Assembly: GCA_030141605.1 (NCBI GenBank)
Contig: JAQGDQ010000017.1
Span: forward strand, 64,001-121,000
DNA length: 57,000 nucleotides
Direction of reading: 5' to 3'
Origin: Tubiluchus corallicola
Lineage: Eukaryota > Priapulida > Priapulimorpha > Priapulimorphida > Tubiluchidae
Part shown: piece after piece, positions 41,101 through 53,100 of the stretch
Layout of the letters: each line of letters starts with the position of its first letter
Numbering within the stretch: the stretch's first letter is position 1
The notes under the pieces: generated by a model
The model's input: only the letters and a program-made list of their open reading frames with translations
What the model was told of the DNA's origin: nothing
The model's database searches: none
Position numbers and translations under genes: made by a program

Positions 41101-44100
41101 AAATAATAACACGTAATTATAATTATAATTTATAGTAATTATAGGTAATAATAGTAATAATACATATTTTTGACAATACTATTACAAATACGGACTTTAT
41201 TTCTGTTTTTTAACTCCATACCTGTTAAGTAAAGATCTTCCTTTTTAACTTTTAGTTTATTCTTGTTCTCCGAGAATTTTATTTATCATTTTGTTTATTG
41301 TATTTTTTGGTATTCTGACTTTTGTCTAAGTAGTTTTTTGTATTCTGAATGTGTCATTGCAATTATGCGTAATATGCAGTAACATGTACGAAATGCCTAA
41401 AGCTCTCTGTAAACATTTATGTCATTGTCCTTAAATACTTTGTACCTGTTTAAATGTGCTAAACAAGGAAGACAAGACAGCTTTCAGAATATCAACTCAT
41501 CGATTTTAGTCAAAGCCCTCAAAACATTGTTACCTGTGTGGTATTTTAGTTAAAATGACACTCTTTTGCTTTCGAAAGTTGCTATGTGGCTGTAAAGCTT
41601 GGCAAACAAGGAAATTCTCCAGGCTATAACTTTTGTTAATACATGATTTAATTAAATTATGACAAAATTTAGGATTTGTAGGCGCATTTTTGCTTGATTG
41701 TTTTATTGCTGAAAATGACAATAAAGAAATTCTTCTACCGACCCAACTTGCTTACTGTAACGTACTTATGACTGTAAATTATTTGATTATAAATTTGCTT
41801 TAATGTTACTTTGATGTCAGCTATTTTGGCATGAGATACATCATATTCTGAATATCAGATTGTCAGTGTAGTTGTGCCGCTATAAGCATTGAATTAGACA
41901 AGCCCACGGTTAACTGAATTTTCAAACCAAACTTTGTGAAAAAGTTGAAACAAAGCCTGGATTTGAGCCAGGCGTCTTCTACTTCTTAATTTTGATAATT
42001 ATTAAGATATTAATTAATTATTTACCCACGGGAAAATCGTGTTTAAAATTAAAAAAATAATCTAAATAGTTAATTACACTAGCGGGAGCCATTAAACGTT
42101 GCAAATTTTGAATTGAAAATAAGATATACGTATAGTGTTCTTCTAAGATTTGCCATGGTCATAATCGTAAAAGAAGTGAAACTGAACTACCTGGATAGTT
42201 GTAAGGGATAAACTTTTGACTGTCGTGATCGCTGGGGAACAGCGGCTATTGCGTCTTCCTTTAAATAGAAGGCCCTTCGTTCAAATCCAAGTTGTGCTCT
42301 AACTTTTTCGCATATCCTGTTTTTAATGGCAGTTCGTACCAGCGTCCATAGATATTTAGATTTCGGTTTGAGTTGATGAGAAAGCGCAGCACAATGACAA
42401 AATATTTAGAGCCGGTGTTTTGCTAAAATTCGAGGAACGTTGTGTTATGTTTACAAGGTTTGTAATAGTATCAGGGTGTCGCATTTGGATTTGCTGAATG
42501 TATCAAGTTTGTATTTTTATTTACCAAGCAAAAGTCATGCATAAAGAAAAGAATTTTGTCCAAATTGTCCTTTCGTTGTATTCACACGGTTACTACTGTA
42601 TGCGTAGGTGTGTCTGGTTTACAATTATTTGTATTTGTCCGCTGTTTTTTCCTGATTGGTAAAAACAAATCTGAAATCTCCTGTTTACATTTAACTTGTC
42701 ACGTTGCTGTGCAGCTGCAGTGATTAATAGCTGTACTGCGCTGACTTTTTGCCTTGGGCTTTTGCTCTATACCTTTGTCTCTGTTTTCTTATTTCCTTGA
42801 AGTGCTGGAATAATGATGTAGCTAGTACGCTTGAAAGCTGAAGCAGGCTGCTGGCAAACGCCAAACGCTCATTTTACACTCTCTTAAGTCCGAAATATTT
42901 TACGTGTCATGGGTTGCTGATGGCAGCCTCACATTGCTAATGTCCTGTGTCGAAATTATAATGTACGGAAACGTGTTCCCTGGGAAGCAGGACACAATCG
43001 ACGTCTTGTTCACCCTAACTGCCATTATGAGAGTTTCAACTGACGAATATGATTTGATTTTACATAATATCAACGTGTTCCCTATGATTACGGTCTTAGC
43101 ATTGTTGTGTTTTTCAAATTGCGTGGCTTAAACGGTAGACACAAAACTGAATTGTTGTTATTGTAGTTGCTGTTGTCGTTGTTGAGTTGCGTGGGAGGGT
43201 GCTTACTTTGTGAAGCAATTTTTTGATATTCTGCAAACGGTAATCCAGCACTCAACGACAGAGCTTTGCTTAACGTAGACAGATTTGGTTGCGGGTGGAC
43301 CGGAATCTAGCTTGTTATCGATTTGATTAATCTTCCGAGATGAGACCTTAAACAAGCGTATCAGTGAGGTAAAATTTGTCAATTGAGGCTAATGAAGCCG
43401 CAGAAAAACAGTTTTTGACGGTATGTTACTGGCTAAGTTCGCTAAGCGCACATTTTGAACATTTAGGTCGTTTTTTAACGTCTTAGATCTATACTCACTA
43501 ATCTCACATCTAAAATATTAACTATTAAAATGTTTGTAATTGTCATGGGCTGTAACGTTTGTAATTTTCACCACTTTAGTCTTTTCATTTGTTCAAGCAA
43601 TTAACTGAATTTGAACTCTAGATAAACGGAATTCACCTATGAGTATAACGTCGCTTTATGGTTATGTTCTATGAGGGAACGGGTTAAATTTAATCATTTT
43701 GGTTCTTTGTGGTAGATGGAGCGTATTTCCCCAATTCCTACGCATTTATTCACCCTCAAGCACTGGGTGACGATTCAACTATTCTCTAGACACATGAGGT
43801 TATCAATGTTATAGAAAGGTTTCAGACAGGACACACCTGCCCATACCGGAAGATTTCTAGGATGTATTGACAAAACTTTTATCATCTTTTTTATATACTA
43901 CCTGTAACAGACAACAGAGAGGTAGACTTTTGTTATACGTCATCATTATCCGTTGACTTAGTTTTTATTTCTATAGACGTACGCGTGGTACCAGTCAAGC
44001 TTGACTTTTATATTATAATCACGTATTGATTTTTTTGTATGAAATAATTCTTAATTTACTGGAAGACGTATTGCTAAAGTGAATGTTCGCATATGTACGA

Positions 44101-47100
44101 CTTTTTAATATCTCTAAGCATTTCTTGATGGGTTCAATAGTCAAAACCCAAAATCAGAAACGATTGCTTTCTACAAGGTTATATTTTGTAGTTTGTAAAT
44201 CCACTTATATAAATCCGCCATAATGGGTTTTCAGACACTTTGCAGAATTAAGCAGATTCAAGGGTGTTGCAACTGTATTAAAAGCATTATTTTAGACGTC
44301 AATTATTTATAGTCTTAATGTCAAGATTATTATTAATGATGGTACAAACCCACTACTGATTAAATTTTGATATGAAATTCGAAAGACAGGAAATGTGAAA
44401 AGTTGAAACACATACTGGGTTTATATTAATATTCAACGCATTTAAGTCATTTTGCTGCTTGCAATTAACGGTTAATTTGCTTTAGGATACTTTACATATC
44501 GGACTCCCGACTAGACACTGAAGAGAGTGGCCACAAACTGCTAAACAGATGTCATGGGTTAATTTTGTTGCTTATATACTGTAAATAATCACATCATTAG
44601 GTCTCCCTATAAAGTGTTAATTTATTTACAACGTGTATATTTTACTTGAAGCAGTTTGCGCAAGGTCGCTATGTATATGTGTCTACAGGACGTTTGCTAT
44701 GTCATATAAAGGTAGTTATGTTATTGTCATTATATCGTTTAGATAGAGGGCTAACGAGGCTATTACAGTAGCTATCTTTGTCTGCATATCCTTTTTATTA
44801 TTACGTACCAAATACATATTGGTGGTATTGAAAACACATGTCAGTAATTCAGCAAATAACTATTATTAAGCTCATTGTGATATAGTTCCAAATTAATAAA
44901 CTAAGTACGAAGGCTTCATAAAGTTCTAATGCCTTTTTGTAATCCTCAGAGGCCAACTTACAAAACATATGTTTTACCAGTGCTTTATACATTACGTATC
45001 GATTTTCTGTTTATTTGTGGTTATACAAATGTACTTATGTATTTCAGTCTAAAAAGTTCTTAGGGGCAAAAATAAAATTTACCCATATAATTGTTTATGT
45101 TTAAATCGAAGTTCATGCAGGTGTAAGAATAACCCAACTTTTCGTTATTAGAGACTTGCAACAAACATGTAGGAATCATTTCTTTCGTAACATAGTAATG
45201 TATATCGTAGGCCTGTGGTATTCCGCTTAGCACCAAGACATTTTTATAACGCTGAACAATGCATCTGCAGAAGTAAGTGATTTTGAAACATTCAAAGGTC
45301 ACTTTTAATGACTTTTTAGTGCAGAGAGGGAAGGAGTCTTATTGGAAGTCCAATTCCCCAGTCCCCACTACAGGTCCTATGGGACAGGAATGTAAGAAGT
45401 ATGTAAGACACGAATAGCAGAAGGAATTTTCTCAGTTTAGAAAGTGAACGGATGATATCCATGTGCAAACAGTTGGGGAAAGCAGAAGTTCAAGACAACT
45501 CATAGTCTGAAAGGCATGGCCAAGATCTTTTGTGTGTTTTCTCAAACTGTTGGAAGTGCGCGAGCAAGACGGGGCAACAATAGTCTTTTCACCAAATCAC
45601 TGAAGAATGTTTTAGCCATGCAGAGCCTGCAGCGTTTTACCGATTTACTGCCCGTTCTTGTTGTTAATGCCTGACAAACCTGTGCGAGGTTCAGTGTCCC
45701 TGTCCGTTTGTAGAAAATAAGATGTGCGCTGATTTCCAAACGAGCGTGTTAGAAAGTCAACGTCACTCGTAATCAAATTTCACTTTACTACAGGAGCATG
45801 TCTCGCCCCTGGGCCCCGCTTTCCACGTTTGATTATAAAATGCAAATTAAGGCATCTACGTGTGTAAAATTCTCTGCAGTCACATCCAAAACTGGAAATG
45901 TAATTATTATCTCGGCCTATTGGGCCGGTTGGCAATCAATCATTGAAGAACATTAGTTTTCGATGAGTCGCAGACTCCAAATCAAAGCATTACCATGGCA
46001 ACTGGAATGATTCCGCTAATTTATGTAAGACTATGTTTCGTGATTAAACACATAACAAGTATAGTATATAGACACAGGCCGTTAATTGTTTTCCGCGTGT
46101 AGGTGGCATATTTGTTAACTTTCCCATGGTCATGATAATTCTACCTCATCTTATTCTCAGAAAGTTTGAGCATGGTAGTGAAAAAATTGGACATTGCTTT
46201 TGGACATTCATTGGATGACCAAAAGCGGATTTGAAAATATCTTTGCTTCATTAAATTCAATTTACTTTATTATGTAAAACTCTGTTATTTTACATCGAAT
46301 TATTGTACAGCCACGTATTACTTGCTGTTAGCAATTCACCAATTGCTATATTAGCTTAAAACTTTAAATGTTAATAATTAAGTACTATATTGTATCACGA
46401 AAAAATATTGGTGGAAAGCTAATATTAGGTCTGTCACTTAGCACAATAGTGGTCAGTATGTCTCTAATCAGTATAAATTATTAATTCTCAGCTTTTTTAT
46501 AACCGGAATAACGTCATTGAAACTACAATAGACGTTTTTGTGTTAAAGTACATAAATTAAACGCATAAATTTTCAGTTAGTAGCTTAACTGTCGACAAGA
46601 AACGGTGAGCCTGTCATAGTTATTGGTGTAAGCATGACGTTTTCTACATTATTAGCCACGTAAATTATCATTACGCTCCTGTGACCTGTCAATTTGACTG
46701 GCTCCAAAAATGTTTCAGTAAGTTATTAAAATGATTATTTTGCGGACGCCTAGTTGAGATAATTATAAAACTTTGTAGGTCGAAAATGATTCCGCACTTT
46801 AGTATGACTTATCTGTAGGCCCAAAGAACGATGCACTATAAAGGATTTGCCTGTACTATATTAGTTCCCAGGGAGGAATATAGCCCATAAAGTGACGTTC
46901 AGAACTTGCTAGCACAGTAATACTAGTGTACGTAAAAAGTGCATTATTGTCTGTGCGGACGCAGTGGAAACGCGGCCTAAGGGTGCACACTGCACAGTCC
47001 GCACAGACACAGAAATTTTCCGTCTGCTTTCGTCAGAAAATTTCTATCAGTGAGATTTGCATATGTTTAATTTGCGCTGTGTCCAATGGCCTGCGCACAG

Positions 47101-50100
47101 ACACGCAAAAAACCTGTCGTGACAGATTTTCTGGACAGAAATTCCCAATTTCGCAACTGAGTTTGCGCAATGAGCTGATAGACAATGGCACAGTCACGGG
47201 TTCACGGCAGGAAGAATGGAAGAAGAAGCATTTATATCCACACTTATTTGTTAAGCGTTCTTGATAAGGTTTTCTGTCAAGCGTTTTATCATTTTACGTG
47301 TGTAATATCTACAAGCAAAATAAAAGGAAACTTTGAAACAATAGCTATTAATCAGCCCTACTAATATCTATTAATCTATAATAAAATTATTGCGCGATTT
47401 AAAATACTGTACCTCAACGCCACAATGCAAAATGTTTCAGACTTCCTAATTTAGTATTGTTTTCGTGCTCTTATGTGACTCGTAAGTCTTACTACAGTGT
47501 AGACCGCAATTCCTCGTTGATAGACCTCTTGTCTGTTATAATGTAATCTTCTGTGCATGAAAAGTCTGGGTATTTCGGTGCTGTAACGATTAGCATAGCT
47601 GCCTAGAAAGCAGAAGGTCTTGGAATGGAGCCGCAATGGATGTGCAAATTTCTAATTTTATATTGTTTTCGTGCGTTTGTACAATTCTAACTGGTGGAAT
47701 TATTGCCACAAAGCGATTTTATAGAACCTGCCAGTACATACGCAAAAGCGCATAACGCAAGTTTTGCATAGTAGATCTTTTTTCATGGCGGACACGTTTT
47801 CTACCGTTTTTGTGTTAACTACCTTCACGTTGTTGTGACACTGGCTCAGGACGTAAACCTGATTTCTTGGCAACATTTACTTATATTATTTCCTTGGGCA
47901 AAAGAGAAATTTACGACTTCAGTTTGATGCTAGTTGTCTGAACTCTCTTCAGATGTTTCATAGCCTGCAGCAAGGAATAAAACGACCATCTTAAGATGTT
48001 CGAGCTTTCCTTTGTGTTAAAAACGTGGCCATGTTTGCGCTTTGTATCTCTGTTTTGATCTTGTTGTGCAAAATCACGCCAAGCGATCACCTTACACTTT
48101 ACTCTCCAATGATGATCTCTTAAAGCATGCAAAACTCATCCTTGATTAATATGAAAAATTATTTTTAATTGTCTCAGAGAAAAGACATGTAATATAGGCA
48201 TACTGATACATTTTGTCAAACTTCAGGAACGTAGACTAAATAATAGAGGGTTGTTGAGGATATCGTGAGTTTGTTACTATAGGTCTAAATGTTATTCCTT
48301 TCTTATTTTGAATTAAATGTATATGTCTTAAACTTTAGACTACGCTACCCTGTCACCCATAACTTCCCATGTCTCTGTATTATTGATATCTAATGGTTTG
48401 TGGATAAGATATTTTTGATGAAATTGATATAAGTTAGCAGCTGTCCTCCTTGCGGTTTTTTCTGCAGTTCTTCTTTGTAAGCTAATTTTAATGTCATGTG
48501 GTAGTCGTGTAACATGTCCATCTTAATCTTCTTTTGTTTTTAACTGCCCATGCGTTGATTTTATTATACAAATCCTGATTTGATGTTTTCTTTGGACATG
48601 TTGTTCCTAGAATGTTCCTATAGTTTCTTCTTTGAAGTGCTTCGATTTCTGACTTATGATGTGCTTTGATTGTCTACAATTCTGAGTTGTAGAGAAACAA
48701 CAGTTTTTCCTGATTTGCAAGTAACTGCTTAGAACAATTAGAGCATTTTACACGTTGGTTCATTTACCGCCAATTCTTAAATCTTGCTGCTGTACAGAAG
48801 ATTGGCGGGAAATCGCCCTTACGAAATTATCTTGCTCGTCGTTTATCTGTTTCTGTGAGCTTTCTTGTTCTTTTGAGACATCTACATTCTACGTATTGTA
48901 TAAGCAGAAAGGTGTGTTTGTCAAAATGATTTAAGAATAAGAAACGTATAAAATTCCAGTCACGTTTTATTATTACTTTAATCCGTTGTGTAGGTTAGAT
49001 AGGAGAAATGTCAAACAGTGTTTTAATCAATATTGGATTCTGATCATAATCAGTAAGACCACCCCCTCAGGTCACTCGTGCTTGTGCGATTTATGGGCAG
49101 AGATTAGCTATTCACGAAGATGCGTACTGTGGCATGATTCAGCCTGGATTAAGTTTTAATCCCGAACTCGAAAATTTCTTTCTTGCTAAAAAATTCTTGA
49201 TTGACTGAGTGCTTACATGATCTCGGAAAGTTTGTGTTCACCACTCGAAAAGTAAATCAACCCAAATAAGGTAGTGCGTGAGCTCTTGTTATTACCACGA
49301 AATTTTTGGCTAGGCCGTTAGAAATTTATTACCAGTAAGTGAACGAATTCCAATTCTGCATGCTGTAGGCATTAATCAGGCAACAGTGGAGGAGGTTAAT
49401 TAAAAAATATTGTTTTTTATACGTTTTGGTTATTAAATTTTAATTAATTACTTAATTAATGTGTCTTACTGTAAGAGTGGACACACGTTTTGGTTAATAA
49501 GCTTTTTTACCTGAAACAGACAGTGCTGTAGTTAATTTCATTAGTTTATATGACAAAATTCAAAGCTATTGATATGAAACCAATCTGTATTTTTTTTACA
49601 TTTTCAGTATTGTGTCAGTTTTTGCAACAACCTGGTCGGACAGTGGAAGTAACTAGAGGAGGAAATGTAACATTGACTTGTCAATTTGATCCATCCAGAC
49701 TGAATCTTCAGCAGGCTAGGTTAGTGTATACAGTCGTCATGTAGTGGTATCTTAATTATGCAAGACTTGTAATTCAAATTGTTTATGCAGAAATTTCTCT
49801 TGTAATGCCATTTCTGTAAAGTTTTAGAAGTTTTTCATTGATTGTAAGAAAAATTAGTACTGTTAGACCGTTCCGACGTGCTACTTCCGACGTGCCTGGC
49901 ACAATTTTATTGCTTTTTGAAAGTTTCATAGTACAAAACAGAACTGTAAAATATAGGATTGCTCGAAGTATAACTATAGTAGTATCTTCATATTATTCAT
50001 TACAGTTAATTAACGTTACAGAAAAATTAATGTAAAAATAGCGTTTCAGTGTTGCTGTCCAATATTGCAATGAATCAAATGAATGAGATAGGTGCAGCGT

Positions 50101-53100
50101 CTACTTCTGTGTACAGATGGCGCTATGTACGTGTTGCACTATTGGTAGCTTGCTACTGGATCATGGCTTAGCAGCCACCGAAGTGCGCCAAACCGAGTTC
50201 TTGTTTTTAGCTCTGGCCAAGGACCTTGGCTCTGGCTTTTAGGCCTTTTTGCTGTTTTCTATTAACTTCGTTAGTTGCTGAACTGAAAGAAGCATCAGAT
50301 CTGGTTGTGTAAGGGGACTTAATAGTAAATGAAATCATAGCGAATAACAACTTTTCCTAGCCGGACTAAACAAGAAAAATTTAATAAAGATATTCTTTTT
50401 TCTCTCAGGACTAGTGATTAGTCTACACAAAGAGGCTCGACAGACTTTGTTGGCAATAGGCCTATAATGTATCGAAATTTGATATCATTAATAATGTAGA
50501 CCAATTTAATTTACTCGATGAACTAAATGCAGAAGAAGTTTAATGTAATGCTTCCTTTTTTTACACCCTAGATTTCTATAATTTCTTTTTCTTTTTTGCA
50601 GGTTATATTGGTATGCACACAGTAGTGGTTTGTTAATAGATAGTCAATTAAATAGTCCTCGATATCGATTAAATGCCAACATCAACACTGGTCTCTATGA
50701 TCTTACTATTCTTAGTGCAAATTACACAAGGGACGACCAGAATTTTTCTTGTAGAGCACAAATAGGCAGCAATGTACGGATGAGTCAGCCTATTAAAGTT
50801 ACAGTACTTAGTAAGTAGCTACATTATATTTACAATCATTAATCTATTGTATTGAGCTCAACATACAAATTTAAGGGGCCACCCACATATTTATAACGAT
50901 ATCAAGTTTTGGTTAAGCGTAATCATCATATGTCCCACCTCCTACCCCTTATATTGATATAGTTATCACGCCAATGTAGCGTTTTCTACATTTTGTTCTT
51001 CATTCTGCTCAAGGACAGACAACAACAACACTTGTGTTACTTAACGGGAAACCATCAGTGGATTCTTTTGGCATCAGCGGTAGAGGTGGTGGCAGCCCAC
51101 CCTACTCATTCTCATCGACCCTTTCTGCAGATTCCTCCTCCTCATGGCCATGAAGTCAGATAACGATATTATGGCTGAATTACCTACCTACCATGCGTTA
51201 TAATGGCGTTATCACATCTCCTGCCACCTACCTACCCTAAACTTTTATCGTTATAATTATGTCCACGGCTCTAAATTTAATGATGCTGTACTCAACAACT
51301 GCAGTAAATTCATGTTGCAACATCCATACCTGAATAACATAACTAATTAAAATGTAATGGGACTGTTTATTTTGTAATGTGGTGTTCAGTATTCTTTTCT
51401 GTTCACATTTCATGTATGTGATGCAAATTTGTTTAGTCATTCTGTAATCAATTTTGAAAGTTGATGCAGTGCACATGTATTATTTTCTACATGTACTAAC
51501 TACATTAGCCTGCACATGGGTTTATTTTATGCCATATTGTGAGAAGAACTAACGACAAGCATGTTTGCTTCTTGCAGCACCTCCTGGCATCCCAGTCGTA
51601 ACTATTTCTCCAGATTCATCCACGTTCCGAGAAGGGGATCCAGTGACATTGCGTTGCGAAACACGTGGAGGTAGTCCTCCTCCAGCTGTGATATGGTACG
51701 TTTAGAAATCAATGATAGGAAAGTTGTAGTGCTTGATAGTTATGTTTCAGTTTAGGGTTTCCATGTAATTAATAGATTAGAACTTATTGTTGTTCATCAA
51801 ATTCATTGAGGATCACCAATTAATCATTACCCAGACACATTATTTATAAAATTTTGTTGCTATGATACCTACCTAGTAGGGTAAAATATATAGCGCCTAA
51901 TCCGGCTAATTTATTTTTTAATCAAATTTCTAAATTGCACACTTTTTTATTTTTTAATGTGGTTACTTTTGCAGACAAAATAGAATAACCTTTCCTCGTT
52001 TTATTTCTTTCATATATCATCTGCAGATGGTACTGCAGTCTTTAATGCTGGAGAGGTAGTACAAATGATGAAGACAAGCAAACTAAATTAAGAATGTTTT
52101 TATATCTATTTGTATCATTTATTCAAACTCCCAAATGTATGAAACGTATACAAAAGACTTGAGAGGTAACAGTTAGTTTTTATACTTTCATTTGGTACAT
52201 ATGTGCAAAGTACAATAGTGCCAGTAGTGTGGATGTTAAATTTTTATGTAAGTTCAGTGTAAACCTGTTAAAAGTTGATTTTCGTCACGAATTTTATCAT
52301 CAAAATTTTTATTTCTTTTAGGTATGATCCCAATGGTGTCTCAGTGGATGGTGAATATAGGCCCGGTGATGTACAGCACCCCACTGTAAAGGTGATAACC
52401 ATACAAGCTTCAAGGCAAGATCATCAGAAAGATTACACCTGTGAGGTGTACAACAAGGTCAATAAATTGAACAAGTTGAGCGTTACACGGCGGTTGAATA
52501 TTAGATGTAAGTGGACACATACGATTATAATATGAGGAGATCATAATGTATATTTTGCTGACGTAATTTTTTTGATTCCTCGAGTTTGTTTACTCAGACT
52601 TAGTAAATGTATATTATTACATTTTGGACTTACTGTGAATATGCAACTCATTTAGCAGAATGTCTATAGAGAACAAAATATTTGTATTCACTCACACAGT
52701 AATTATTAAACTTGCCTATATTGATGACTGACTCAAAAATAGTACAGTGGCCGCCGCTTATTATGGACACGGTTATTGTGGACAGCCGGTTATTGTGGAC
52801 AACTCGCGAGGGACGGAATTTTCCCCTAATAAAATCCGCCGGTTAATATGGACAACCGCCGCTTAATATGGACAGCGAACATTCTTGGCACGTGAACCAG
52901 CCGTGCCAACCACGGCCTGCGCGCGTGATTGAAGGCTGTCCTGCTTTGTCTTGGCAGTGAAGTCGATTAGACTCGCATTGTTTTGTGCTTGTGTAGCCTA
53001 GCTCCACTTCACTTTTGCATAACCTCGTCTCCGCACGTCCTCTTCTTCTTCTTATTCTTCTTCTTCTCTCTCAGATGGGTAAGCGAAAGGACCGTTCTGC

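Larger units (their letters stand above)
20623..49607 (+). other. intron 1, about 29 kb, filled with repeats
   Basis: Inferred intron between the signal-peptide exon and the first Ig exon. No convincing internal exon was found on either strand. It holds the inverted tandem arrays (29.9-31.1 kb), a hAT-like MITE (33.8 kb), tRNA-derived fragments, a LINE remnant (48.4-48.7 kb), microsatellites and hairpins. Long stretches (20.7-26.6, 34.3-38.0, 38.3-42.2 and 42.3-46.9 kb) show only unremarkable AT-rich sequence. A 125-codon open frame at 36339-36716 has no recognisable family. Large first introns often house enhancers, but none can be pointed to from sequence alone. Confidence 0.6.

Noticed and set aside
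53015-53074. 20-codon upstream extension of the transposase (Leu-rich)
   Set aside because: It begins with TTG, has no ATG, and is encoded by a CTT/TTC tract. The first ATG, at 53075, begins the conserved basic N-terminus.
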